From Clostridiales bacterium (GTDB taxonomy: Bacteria; Bacillota; Clostridia; Oscillospirales; JAAYXM01), in the NCBI GenBank assembly GCA_012515925.1, contig JAAYXM010000033.1:1-34970 (forward strand): 34,970 nucleotides of DNA, in the 5' to 3' direction. The position numbers were made by a program, and so were the translations under genes. Shown piece by piece: positions 14,941 to 23,209 of the stretch. The notes under the pieces are model-generated. The model was not told the DNA's origin. It made no database searches and worked only from the letters and a program-made list of their open reading frames with translations. Positions within the stretch are counted from its first letter, which is position 1. Every line of letters starts with the position of its first letter.

Positions 14941-17134
14941 TGCCTTTACTTTTCGCGCGGGTTTTTTTCTTCGCCGCGCCTTTGGTCTTTGCGGTCTTTG
15001 CGGTCTTTGCGGCCTTTTCCGCCTTTGCGCCGCTCTTCGGCGTTTCCTTCTTCTCCTGCGGAACGTATTCGGAGCATTCCGGGTTAGCGCAGAACGGCTT
15101 CTTGGGACCGCGCCCCGAACGCTTATATAAGGTTTTGCCGCACGCCGAGCATTTTTCCTTTTGCGGGACGTCCCATGTCATGAATGTGCATTCGGGAAAC
15201 TTCTCACACCCGTAGTAGGTATAGCCGTTTTTCGATTTTTTCTTTAAAATCTTCCCGCCGCAGCTCGGACACTCACCGGGTGTTTCCTCCACAATCGCCT
15301 TCGTGTTTTTGCATTCGGGATATCCGGGACATGCCAGAAACTTCCCGAACCTGCCGGCTTTAATAACCATGTTCCTGCCGCATAATTCGCAGATTATATC
15401 CGTCTCCTCGTCGGGCACCTTAAGGCGCGTGTCCTTTAAATCAATCTCCGCCTGCTCCAATTCCTTTGAAAACGAGGAGTAAAAGCTTTCAAGTGTTTTC
15501 TTCCATTTCTTTCTGCCCTCCTCGATTTCGTCAAGGTCTTCCTCCATGCGCGCGGTGAACTCCACATCTATGATATCCTTGAACTTGTCCATCATCAGGC
15601 TGTTTACCACCTCGCCGAGAGGCGTGGGCTTTAAGAATTTATTTTCCTTTATGACATATTCGCGCTCGAGTATCGTTGAAATCGTGGGCGCGTAAGTGCT
15701 CGGGCGGCCGATACCCTTTTCCTCCATTGCCTTAATCAGGCTCGCCTCGGTATAGCGCGAGGGCGGGGTCGTAAAATGCTGGTCGGTCTTTAACTCAAAG
15801 AGCTTCAGGAAATCGCCCTGCTTAAGGTCTGGCAGAGCGCCATCCTCCTCTTTTGTGTTCTCGTCGCTTCCCTCGACGTACATCGCGGTATAGCCCGGAA
15901 ACGTTATTTTCGAGCTGGTCGCGCGAAAGATATACGAGCTCGCCTCAATATCGACGCTTATCGTATCGTATACCGCGTTTGACATCTGACACGCGATAAA
16001 GCGCGACCAGATAAGCTTATACAGCTTGTACTGCTCAGACGTAAGGCTGTCCTTTATTTCGTCGGGCGAAAGCTCCGCGTACGTCGGGCGGATAGCCTCA
16101 TGCGCGTCCTGTGACGTGCTTTTGGATTTATATACGCGCGCGGATTTCGGACGAAAATCCTCGCCGAATTTTTTCGCGATAAGCTCCCTCGCGGCGTGTA
16201 CAGCCTCCGCGGAAAGGCGCAGCGAATCCGTACGCATATAGGTAATAAGACCTGTGATGCCATGGTTTTTAACGTCTATTCCCTCATAGAGCTGCTGGGC
16301 TATCGCCATGGTACGCCGCGGGACCATGCCCAGCTTTCTTGAAGCCTCCTGCTGAAGCGTGGAGGTGTTAAACGGCGGCGCGGGCGCTTTCTGCTTCGGC
16401 GCCCTTTTAATCGATTTAACCGTAAACCGCGCGTCCTTTACCGCGTTTATTATGCCGTCGGCCTTGTCTTTCGACTCTATCTCGATTTTGCCCTTCGCGT
16501 CGCCGTAAAAGCGCGCGGTAAACCTTCCGTCCTTATCTTCCTTTCCGAGTATCGCGTCAAGCGTCCAGTACTCCTTCGACACAAACGCCCGTATCTCGTT
16601 TTCCCTGTCGATTACAAGCCGAGTTACGACCGACTGGACGCGTCCGGCGGAGAGCCCCCATCTGACCTTTTTCCATAAAAGCGGCGAAAGCATATAGCCC
16701 ACGATACGGTCAAGCAGCCGTCTCGCCTGCTGGGCGTCAACTAAGTTTATATCGATATCCCGCGGGTTGTTGATGCTTTCAAGCACAACCTTAGGCGTGA
16801 TTTCGTTAAACGCCACACGCTTGGTTTTACCGTCCTCCAGCTTCAGAAGCTCTTTTAAATGCCACGAAATAGCCTCCCCCTCGCGGTCCGGGTCGGTCGC
16901 GAGATAGACCTCCTCGCTTTCCGCGGCAAGCTTTTTAAGCTCGGAAATAATATCGTTTTTGCCGCGTATCGCGACGTATTGCGGCTCGAAGTTATTTTCG
17001 ATGTCAATTCCGAGCTTGCTCTTGGGCAGATCGCGCAGATGCCCCATGGAAGCCCTGACCTTATATTTTTTACCGAGATATTTTTCAATGCTTTTCGCTT
17101 TGGACGGCGACTCAACTATAACGAGATATGACAT
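14933..17134 (-). CDS. topA: DNA topoisomerase I
   Basis: The 733-residue type IA topoisomerase relaxes negatively supercoiled DNA. A TOPRIM domain opens the protein (YLVIVESPSKAKSIEKYLG, with acidic residues in LATDPDREGEAISWHL), the active-site tyrosine is Y299 in GLITYMRTDSLRLS, and RPSTYAPTISTI marks the family core. Three C-terminal four-cysteine zinc ribbons follow (starting CELCGRNM, CPSCGGK and CSACGKT). The last 45 residues are a lysine/alanine tail with AKTAKTAKT, encoded by a short repeat near 14990-15015, probably a DNA-binding extension prone to length change. GGAGG precedes the ATG at 17134. Confidence 0.97.
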   Translation of the reverse strand: MSYLVIVESPSKAKSIEKYLGKKYKVRASMGHLRDLPKSKLGIDIENNFEPQYVAIRGKNDIISELKKLAAESEEVYLATDPDREGEAISWHLKELLKLEDGKTKRVAFNEITPKVVLESINNPRDIDINLVDAQQARRLLDRIVGYMLSPLLWKKVRWGLSAGRVQSVVTRLVIDRENEIRAFVSKEYWTLDAILGKEDKDGRFTARFYGDAKGKIEIESKDKADGIINAVKDARFTVKSIKRAPKQKAPAPPFNTSTLQQEASRKLGMVPRRTMAIAQQLYEGIDVKNHGITGLITYMRTDSLRLSAEAVHAARELIAKKFGEDFRPKSARVYKSKSTSQDAHEAIRPTYAELSPDEIKDSLTSEQYKLYKLIWSRFIACQMSNAVYDTISVDIEASSYIFRATSSKITFPGYTAMYVEGSDENTKEEDGALPDLKQGDFLKLFELKTDQHFTTPPSRYTEASLIKAMEEKGIGRPSTYAPTISTILEREYVIKENKFLKPTPLGEVVNSLMMDKFKDIIDVEFTARMEEDLDEIEEGRKKWKKTLESFYSSFSKELEQAEIDLKDTRLKVPDEETDIICELCGRNMVIKAGRFGKFLACPGYPECKNTKAIVEETPGECPSCGGKILKKKSKNGYTYYGCEKFPECTFMTWDVPQKEKCSACGKTLYKRSGRGPKKPFCANPECSEYVPQEKKETPKSGAKAEKAAKTAKTAKTKGAAKKKTRAKSKGNE

Positions 17135-17154
17135 TAATTAACCTCCACACGTTT

Positions 17155-18339
17155 TTATTGTTGTCCGCTATGTATTTTATCCGATAACGCGAATCTTTTA
17201 CCCGAAAGCTGCGAAACAATCCCTTTTATTTCAAGCATAGTAAGACAGGACAGCGCGTTTTGCGCGGGAAAACCGCTTTTTGCTATTATCTCGTCTATAT
17301 GCGGCGTGTCCGTTCCTATGGCTTTGACAAGCGTTAATTCCTCGTCGCTTATCTTTTCACGGAGTTTTTCAAGAATCCCGTCCAAATCCGGCCGCGTCCG
17401 CTCCGGCGTTTTTTGCTCACCGGGATTTTTCCGCGAATATATATCGTCAATATTAATTCTGTGCGGAAACCGGCAGATATACTCGCAAAGCACGTCTTCG
17501 CCCGAGGTGACAAGCTTCGCGCCGTCTTTTATCAGGTTGTTGACTCCCTCGTTGCTGGCCTTGTCGATATTCCCGGGCACCGCGAACACGTCCCGGTTCT
17601 GCTCCAACGCGTAATTCGCGGTTATCAGAGAACCGCTTCGTCCCGGCGCCTCGATTACGACGACGCCGACGGAAAGTCCGCTTATTATCCTGTTTCTCGG
17701 CGGAAAATTCGAGGCCTCGGGGCCGGTACCCGGAGGGTATTCGCTTATAACCGCGCCCGTGCATATAATCGACTCCATAAGCCGCTTATTCTCTTTGGGG
17801 TAGCATACGTCCACGCCGCAGCCCAAAACCGCCGCAGTAGGCTTCCCGGCGTTCAGAGCGCCTATATGCGCCGCGCTGTCAATGCCGCGCGCCATGCCCG
17901 ACACCACAATCCCGCCGCCGCGGGATATCTCGGAGGATATTTTTTCGGCGGCGCCGAGGCCGTACGGAGTCGAGCGTCTTGAGCCCACAATCGCGATTAC
18001 GGGGGTGTCGTCGATATCCGGAAGCTTCCCGCGAAGGTACAGCACGGGCGGCGGCGTATCGATGTTTTTAAGCCTTTCCGGGTATTCGGTATCATGAATC
18101 GTCAATATCTCTATGTTCTTTCTCGCGCACACCTCAAGAATTCTTTCGGCCCCGTCAAGGGATTTATTCAAAAGCACCTGCCTGTCCGCGAGATTAAGCT
18201 CGCGAACCTCCTCGAACTCCTCCGGCGGGGCGGCATGTATTTTTTCGGGCGTGCCGAACCTGTCAAGGAGCCTCGCGGCCTTTTTCGGCCCGATTCCCTT
18301 AAGCGTCGTCAGCCATATCCAGTATTGCAGCGATGCCAT
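17155..18339 (-). CDS. dprA: DNA-processing protein DprA
   Basis: DprA binds incoming single-stranded DNA and loads RecA during natural transformation. The 394-residue protein has an N-terminal helix-hairpin-helix region (TTLKGIGPKKAARLLDRFG), a Rossmann-like SLOG domain (VGSRRSTPYGLGAAEK, VVSGMARGIDSAAHIGAL, FPPRNRIISGLS, EAPGRSGSLITANYALEQ, FAVPGNID) and a C-terminal winged-helix part from about 310. It is therefore a full-length three-domain version. The start ATG at 18339 has GGTGAGG upstream, within the end of the methyltransferase gene, four bases away. The gene is widespread and does not by itself prove competence. Confidence 0.96.
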   Translation of the reverse strand: MASLQYWIWLTTLKGIGPKKAARLLDRFGTPEKIHAAPPEEFEEVRELNLADRQVLLNKSLDGAERILEVCARKNIEILTIHDTEYPERLKNIDTPPPVLYLRGKLPDIDDTPVIAIVGSRRSTPYGLGAAEKISSEISRGGGIVVSGMARGIDSAAHIGALNAGKPTAAVLGCGVDVCYPKENKRLMESIICTGAVISEYPPGTGPEASNFPPRNRIISGLSVGVVVIEAPGRSGSLITANYALEQNRDVFAVPGNIDKASNEGVNNLIKDGAKLVTSGEDVLCEYICRFPHRINIDDIYSRKNPGEQKTPERTRPDLDGILEKLREKISDEELTLVKAIGTDTPHIDEIIAKSGFPAQNALSCLTMLEIKGIVSQLSGKRFALSDKIHSGQQ

Positions 18340-18343
18340 ATCC

Positions 18344-19114
18344 TCACCTGCTTTTTCCCCGCGTCATCTCATACATGATAATCGCGGCGGCAAGAGCGGC
18401 GTTGAGTGACTCAGCCCGGCCGCTCATGGGTATCACGATACTGCCGTCGCATAGCCCGGCAATCACGTCGCGGACGCCCGCGCCCTCGTTTCCGATTATA
18501 ACCGCGCATTTTGTCAAATCAACCGAGCTTACGTCCGCCGAGTCCTTTTCGAGACGGGCGGCATAGACCGGTATTTTCATATCATGAAGCATCGGTATAG
18601 CGTCCGGAAGCTTAGTGTTTACGGCATTGACCCTGAACAGCGAGCCCATTGCCGAGCGTACGACTTTAGGGTTATATATATCCGCGCAGCCGTCGCAGAT
18701 TACCGCGTCTATTGATAACGCGTCGGCGCACCTGATTATCGTACCTATGTTTCCCGTATCCTGCAAGCCGTCAAGCAATATAAAACGCTCTCCCGCAATC
18801 TTCCGCGGCGCCGGCATTTCGCACTCGAACAGTACGCCCTGCGGGGTGCTAAGCGTTGACACGGCCTCTATTATCTCCCGCGGCGCGGTATACACGCGAA
18901 AATCCCGCGGTTCACGCCCGGAAAAAAGCTCTTCCGAAATCCGCTCGTCAATCAGCGCCGAGCGAATAATAACGCTTTCGGCTATCGCCTCATTAAGAAG
19001 CTTTATGCCGTCGCATACGAACGCGCGGTTTTCATACCTGTATTTTTTATCGGTCAGAAGGCTTTTATAATGTAGTACCAGTCTGTTTCTGCGGCTTGTA
19101 ATGCGTTCGCTCAT
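18344..19114 (-). CDS. TrmH-family RNA 2'-O-methyltransferase (SpoU type)
   Basis: The 256-residue protein has an N-terminal substrate-binding domain (RFVCDGIKLLNEA-like stretch near residue 30) followed by the SPOUT knot motifs: LDGLQDTGNIGTIIRCADA, VIIGNEGAGVRDVI and IPMSGRAESLNAALAAAIIM. Proteins of this kind methylate ribose in 23S rRNA or tRNA from SAM; RlmB-like and YsgA-like subgroups are hard to separate by eye, so no symbol is given. The start codon overlaps the stop of the 63-residue gene upstream by four bases (ATGA), which implies translational coupling. Confidence 0.92.
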   Translation of the reverse strand: MSERITSRRNRLVLHYKSLLTDKKYRYENRAFVCDGIKLLNEAIAESVIIRSALIDERISEELFSGREPRDFRVYTAPREIIEAVSTLSTPQGVLFECEMPAPRKIAGERFILLDGLQDTGNIGTIIRCADALSIDAVICDGCADIYNPKVVRSAMGSLFRVNAVNTKLPDAIPMLHDMKIPVYAARLEKDSADVSSVDLTKCAVIIGNEGAGVRDVIAGLCDGSIVIPMSGRAESLNAALAAAIIMYEMTRGKSR

Positions 19115-19302
19115 TTTTCGTGCAGCCTTTCGATATCCTTGTTTTTACCAGTGACAATCAGGACATCCTTTTCGCCGACGCGGTAATCGCCGCGGGGCGG
19201 GACCAAAACGGATTTGCTGTCGGATTTGCGCGCCGCGGTAATGCTCTTCATAAGATAATTAACGGGCTTGTCCCCGAACAGACTCACCGTCTTTTTCGTC
19301 AT
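19111..19302 (-). CDS. 63-residue stand-alone RCK_C (TrkA-C)-like mini-protein
   Basis: The C-terminal half, SVLVPPRGDYRVGEKDVLIV followed by a TGKNKDIERL end, looks like the last two strands and helix of RCK_C/TrkA-C domains, which end gating-ring proteins of potassium channels and bind ligands such as c-di-AMP in KtrA. The N-terminal half (SLFGDKPVNYLMKSITAA) is not obviously an RCK_N domain and there is no room for one: the neighbouring gene begins 24 bases upstream. GGGAG lies at proper distance before the ATG at 19302, and the stop overlaps the methyltransferase start (ATGA), so it appears translated. It may be a decayed or a minimal functional domain. The likeness is by eye only. Confidence 0.6.
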   Translation of the reverse strand: MTKKTVSLFGDKPVNYLMKSITAARKSDSKSVLVPPRGDYRVGEKDVLIVTGKNKDIERLHEK

Positions 19303-19326
19303 CCGGCTTTCTCCCGTTTAATACGG

Positions 19327-20025
19327 CTATTTTGCGATAGCTTTCAGCGCGGCTTCCGCGGCCTCGTATTTTTTAAGGATTTTCGGGTTTTTAGCCCGGC
19401 TTTCGTTTTTCACCTTAATTCCGGCATACCAGCCTCCCGGGTTTTTAATCCCCAGCTTTTTGAACAATTCCTTTTCGTCCGCCCGGACGCAATACTCATT
19501 TTCGGAGGCAATATCCATACCCGAAAGCGGCTCGAACGCGCCCTCGGCGGCGTACCAGTCCGCAAAGCTTTTGTCAAGGATAAAAAGCAAAGTGTCGTCA
19601 TCCGCGAAGCTTAACTGGATTTTCTGCACCGCCGCGCCCAGCATCTCGTCAAACACCTGCCCTTCCTCCGGCTTGTCACGAAGCAAGCCGGTATAGAGCA
19701 TCTGATATTTAATATTTATTTTTCCGTCGCCGTCGGCGTCGGGAATAACCGTCTTAAGCTCCTCCGAGAGCTTTGAAAGCGCTTCGGATTCGACCATCGT
19801 GTCCCCGCCGACGATTAAGCACAAATCATACTTTTCGCGGTATACGATATCGCCGATGAACACGCAAAGCAGTATCAGCCCGAATATCGCGAGCAGCGTC
19901 TGCTTTTTATAATGGTACCAATAGACGTTTCTGAACCAGTAAAAAAACTTTTGCCGGAACGTCGCGCCGTCCATGTACCCGGGCTTGAAAACCTCGAATA
20001 AATCAAAAGAATCGCTGCTTTTCAT
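19327..20025 (-). CDS. Hypothetical single-pass membrane protein
   Basis: I do not recognise a family. From the ATG at 20025 (AAGGTG six bases upstream) the product has 232 residues: a basic and aromatic cytoplasmic segment of about 40 residues (FRQKFFYWFRNVYWYHYKKQ), one membrane segment (TLLAIFGLILLCVFIGDIVY), then about 170 residues probably outside the membrane. That domain includes VIPDADGDGKINIKY, an acidic stretch resembling a calcium-binding loop. A GTG at 20046 would give a slightly longer form but overlaps the ribosome site. It lies 22 bases after lysS and 24 bases before the mini-protein gene, so it should be co-transcribed with both. Confidence 0.75.
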   Translation of the reverse strand: MKSSDSFDLFEVFKPGYMDGATFRQKFFYWFRNVYWYHYKKQTLLAIFGLILLCVFIGDIVYREKYDLCLIVGGDTMVESEALSKLSEELKTVIPDADGDGKINIKYQMLYTGLLRDKPEEGQVFDEMLGAAVQKIQLSFADDDTLLFILDKSFADWYAAEGAFEPLSGMDIASENEYCVRADEKELFKKLGIKNPGGWYAGIKVKNESRAKNPKILKKYEAAEAALKAIAK

Positions 20026-20047
20026 ACGCTTCACCTTTTCGCACACA

Positions 20048-21544
20048 TTACGGCTTCATTGTCGGGAACAGTATCACGTCGCGAATGGACGAGCTGTCGG
20101 TTAATAGCATGACAAGCCTGTCCACCCCTATTCCCAGTCCGCCGGTGGGCGGCATGCCGTATTCGAGCGCGTTTAAAAAATCCTCGTCAACCTCCGCGTT
20201 GATTCCGAGCTTCTTCTTGTCCTCTACCTGCTTTACAAAACGCTTCCGCTGGTCTATCGGGTCGTTTAGCTCCGAAAAGGCGTTGCCCATCTCACGCGAG
20301 TAAATAAAGAACTCAAACCGCTCGGTGAACATCGGGTTGTCCTTCTTGCGCTTGGCAAGCGGGGAAACCTCGACGGGATAGTCGTATATAATTGTCGGGT
20401 TGATAAGCTTATCCTCGACAAACTCCTCGAAGAAAGCGACAAGAACCTCGCCTTTCGTGGCGTTTTTTTCGACATCGAGCTTATGCTCCCCGGCGGCGCG
20501 CACCGCTGACGCGTCATCCGCCCATTCGTCGAAGTCCACGCCGGCATGTTTTTTTACAGCCTCCGCCATGGTCATCCGCTCCCACGGCGAGCACATGTCA
20601 ATCTCTGTGCCCTGATAGGCGATTTTCTCACAGCCGCATACGGTTTTTGTGATATGCCTGTACATATCCTCGACCAGATCCATCATGCCGAAATAGTCCG
20701 TATACGCCTGATATACCTCCATTGAGGTAAACTCGGGGTTGTGCTTTATGCTCATTCCCTCGTTCCTGAATATCCTGCCCATTTCGTAGACCTTCTCAAG
20801 GCCGCCGACAATAAGCCTCTTCAAAAAAAGCTCCGTCTCGATTCTGAGATACATCGGGATGTCCAGCGTGTTGTGGTGGGTGACGAACGGGCGCGCCGCG
20901 GCGCCGATTTCAAGCGTGTGCAGCACTGGGGTGTCCACCTCTAAAAAGCCCTTGCCGTCAAGATAATTTCTGATTTCCCTTATTATCTCCGAGCGCTTTA
21001 AAAACGTCTCCTTGACCTCGGGATTTACGATTAAATCGACATATCTTTGACGGTATCTTAAATCCTGGTCTCTCAGGCCGTGGAACTTCTCGGGCAAGGG
21101 CTTCAGTGACTTCGCGAGAAGCGTTACGCCCGTGCAGTGCACCGATATTTCGCCGCGGCGGGTTTTGAAAACCGTGCCCTCGACGCCGATAATATCGCCT
21201 ATGTCAAACCTCTTGAATTTCGCGAAATCCTCTTCACCCACATCGTTAATCCTGATATAGAGCTGGATTTTACCGGTAAAGTCCAGTAAGTCGCAAAAAA
21301 ACGCCTTGCCCATGTCGCGGCGGCTCATCATGCGCCCCGCGAGGCTTACGTTCCTGCCCTCCATCTCGTCGAAGTTATCCGTTATGTCGGCGGCATGGTG
21401 GGTCTGGTTGTATTTTACCTTCTCATAGGGATTGTCTCCCTCTTCGGTCAGGCGTGTGAGCTTTTCGCGCCTTATTCTCAAAAGCTCGCCTGAATCAACG
21501 CTTTCACCGGATAGATTGTTCATGCTGCCGCTGTCGTTTGTCAT
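20048..21544 (-). CDS. lysS: Lysyl-tRNA synthetase, class II
   Basis: The enzyme charges tRNA-Lys in the cytosol. The 498-residue protein has an N-terminal OB-fold anticodon-binding domain (VSLAGRMMSRRDMGKAFFCD), the class II motif 2 region (IFRNEGMSIKHNPEFTSMEV) and motif 3 (GLGIGVDRLVMLLTD) near the C-terminus. GGAGGA precedes the ATG at 21544. No T-box leader is seen upstream; instead the greA terminator lies about 35 bases before the start codon. lysS heads the long run that continues through dprA, topA, trmFO, plsX and rnc. Confidence 0.97.
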   Translation of the reverse strand: MTNDSGSMNNLSGESVDSGELLRIRREKLTRLTEEGDNPYEKVKYNQTHHAADITDNFDEMEGRNVSLAGRMMSRRDMGKAFFCDLLDFTGKIQLYIRINDVGEEDFAKFKRFDIGDIIGVEGTVFKTRRGEISVHCTGVTLLAKSLKPLPEKFHGLRDQDLRYRQRYVDLIVNPEVKETFLKRSEIIREIRNYLDGKGFLEVDTPVLHTLEIGAAARPFVTHHNTLDIPMYLRIETELFLKRLIVGGLEKVYEMGRIFRNEGMSIKHNPEFTSMEVYQAYTDYFGMMDLVEDMYRHITKTVCGCEKIAYQGTEIDMCSPWERMTMAEAVKKHAGVDFDEWADDASAVRAAGEHKLDVEKNATKGEVLVAFFEEFVEDKLINPTIIYDYPVEVSPLAKRKKDNPMFTERFEFFIYSREMGNAFSELNDPIDQRKRFVKQVEDKKKLGINAEVDEDFLNALEYGMPPTGGLGIGVDRLVMLLTDSSSIRDVILFPTMKP

Positions 21545-21574
21545 TTGCGCTTCCTCCAGAATTTATCGAATAAT

Positions 21575-21616
21575 TAAAAAACAGCAGAGGGCGGGTTTTA
21601 TCGGCCCCCGGCTGTT
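21575..21616 (-). terminator. Terminator after greA
   Basis: On the minus strand AACAGC pairs with GCTGTT around an imperfect G/C-rich inner stem (GGGGG against CCCGCCC), followed by six Ts. It begins 8 bases past the greA stop and ends about 30 bases before the lysS start. Confidence 0.78.
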
Positions 21617-21624
21617 ATATAATA

Positions 21625-22098
21625 CTATTTGCTGATTTCAACAACCTTAAACTTGAGAATTCCGGCCGGAGCCTGTACGGATACCACGTCGTCAATCTTG
21701 CTTCCGAGCAATGCCTTGCCGAACGGCGATTCGTCGGATATCCTATACCTGTACGGATCGGCTTCCTGTGAACCGACCAGATGATAAGTCTTTTCAGTAT
21801 TGTCGGCCATATCCAGAACAACAACCTTGCATCCCGTAGTGACCACATCGGTGCTTATCTGGTCCTCCTCGATTATGACCGAGTTCGCGATAATGTTCTC
21901 AATTTCGGCAATGCGCGAAAACAGCTTACCCTGCTCGTTTTTCGCCTCGTCATACTCGCTGTTCTCGTTGAGGTCTCCGTATGACCTTGCTTCCTTGATT
22001 TGCTCCGCTACCTCCTTTTCGCGAACGGTTTTCAGATAGTTCAGCTCTTCCTTCAGTTCCTGTAGTCTCTCTTTTGTCAGTTTATATACTTTCTGCAT
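21625..22098 (-). CDS. greA: Transcription elongation factor GreA
   Basis: GreA rescues backtracked RNA polymerase by stimulating transcript cleavage. The 157-residue protein has the usual N-terminal coiled coil (residues 5-75, including KEARSYGDLNENSEYDEAKN, whose acidic tip residues help catalysis) and a C-terminal FKBP-like domain (ISDESPFGKALLGSKIDDVV). The ATG at 22098 has GAGG seven bases upstream; a GTG two codons earlier overlaps that site. It has its own perfect promoter and terminator, so it looks like a single-gene unit. Confidence 0.97.
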   Translation of the reverse strand: MQKVYKLTKERLQELKEELNYLKTVREKEVAEQIKEARSYGDLNENSEYDEAKNEQGKLFSRIAEIENIIANSVIIEEDQISTDVVTTGCKVVVLDMADNTEKTYHLVGSQEADPYRYRISDESPFGKALLGSKIDDVVSVQAPAGILKFKVVEISK

Positions 22099-22183
22099 AT
22101 CCACACCTCATTTTGCTTGTTGTCTCGCTACATGTTCCCACAACCCTAACACGAATAGTATTGTTTCGATTATATTGTTAACT

Positions 22184-22212
22184 ATTATATTGTTACGGTT
22201 ATAAGATGTCAA
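22184..22212 (-). promoter_or_regulatory. Consensus promoter of greA
   Basis: On the minus strand TTGACA (22207-22212) and TATAAT (22184-22189) are exactly 17 bases apart, a perfect sigma-A promoter. A 12-base box containing the -10 is repeated 15 bases downstream (22169-22180), providing a second TATAAT. The leader before greA would be near 80 bases. Confidence 0.88.
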
Positions 22213-22240
22213 GAGGCAAGTCAAGCTTAATAATTAATGA

Positions 22241-22282
22241 AACCGCTCTGCTTATTCCCCCCGAGGGGGGAATCAAGCGGTT
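22241..22282. repeat. Intergenic palindrome ATTCCCCCC/GGGGGGAAT
   Basis: Two nested inverted repeats are present: inner arms ATTCCCCCC and GGGGGGAAT around GA, outer arms AACCGCT and AGCGGTT. It shares the CCCCCGAGGGGG core of the elements at 9041, 9120 and 25691. Confidence 0.8.
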
Positions 22283-22380
22283 ATTCTCTTTTCATTCGGC
22301 AAGCTGATATAATGAAAAGCTTTGCTTATTCCACCTGTTCCTCCGACAGTGAGAATAAACACCGCTTGCGCCGAATCATA

Positions 22381-23127
22381 TTATGCCGTAGTTTTCCCGA
22401 ATAACACTTTTCTTACCGAAATATGCTCCGGTAAAATAAGCCCGTTATCCGTCAAGACCTTATAAAGCTGGGCTATAGCCCCGTCCGGAATAAACCCGGG
22501 AGAACCCTCGGGCCGCTCAAATTCGATATCCCCCGCCGACAGACTCCGGCCGTCGATTTCGAGTATTTTGCCGTCGCCGTCGTCAAGATAAATATCTATA
22601 CGGTTTTCATATAGCTCTGCCGGTACATCTCCTTTCATAACGGATATTCCCGTCTTTTCAAGAAAGCTTCTGAATATCTCCTCCCCATACTTACCGGTAA
22701 CCGATATAAACCGCACGGTATCCTTAAGCCCCGTCACGGTTCTTTGCGTATCCGTGACACCTCCGCCGTGCACAACCGCAAGCGAGCGCCTTGTGTCGAT
22801 ACCGAGCAAATCCGCCGAGATGCGCAAAAGCTCCGGCAGCATCATTAAATATATCGGCCTTGCGTCTATAATACTAATACCCGAGGAAAACACCATGGGT
22901 TTATATTCAAAACCGTCCGGAACTATCGCGCGGGAAGCGCCTTGAACGCGCAGCGCTTTAAGCGCTTTCTTCACGCGGCGGTAAAGGGCGGGTTTTGTGA
23001 CGCGTTTTTCATGATAAATATCAAGCCTTAAAAATCTAATCCCGAACATAGTGCTTCGAGATATCTCAAAACCTTTTTTAAAAAACCCGGCCTTGTCCCT
23101 GAACACAGGCAGGATTAAAGCCAGCAT
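22381..23127 (-). CDS. Hypothetical protein, 248 aa, unknown family
   Basis: I do not recognise this protein. It is 248 residues, soluble, and begins MLALILPVFRDKAGFFKKGF. The middle carries SLAVVHGGGVTDTQRTV and RFISVTGKYGEEIFRSFLEK, alternating hydrophobic strands and glycine turns that could form a Rossmann-like nucleotide or substrate fold. A later segment has ENRIDIYLDDGDGKILEIDG. The ATG at 23127 has an excellent GGAGG ribosome site seven bases upstream and codon use matches the neighbours, so the gene is real. It follows the S41 protease gene by 82 bases and may belong to the ftsEX-peptidase cluster, but no function can be given. Confidence 0.75.
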   Translation of the reverse strand: MLALILPVFRDKAGFFKKGFEISRSTMFGIRFLRLDIYHEKRVTKPALYRRVKKALKALRVQGASRAIVPDGFEYKPMVFSSGISIIDARPIYLMMLPELLRISADLLGIDTRRSLAVVHGGGVTDTQRTVTGLKDTVRFISVTGKYGEEIFRSFLEKTGISVMKGDVPAELYENRIDIYLDDGDGKILEIDGRSLSAGDIEFERPEGSPGFIPDGAIAQLYKVLTDNGLILPEHISVRKVLFGKTTA

Positions 23128-23209
23128 AAAACCGCCTCCGCCGCAAAACCATCAGTTAAGAATAACTAATAGAATATTACGACGGAGTACCGTATGATAT
23201 GACTAAAAA

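Larger units (their letters stand above)
22105..22380. other. Intergenic region with greA promoter and palindromes
   Basis: The 276-base gap holds the greA promoter (22184-22212), a strong palindrome (22241-22282) and a degenerate second copy of its flanks (about 22312-22375, sharing AATGAAA and GCTTATTCC). No gene is seen. Confidence 0.65.

Noticed and set aside
21545..21620. T-box leader for lysS
   Set aside because: The gap is too short and contains no T-box consensus; the hairpin there fits a simple greA terminator.
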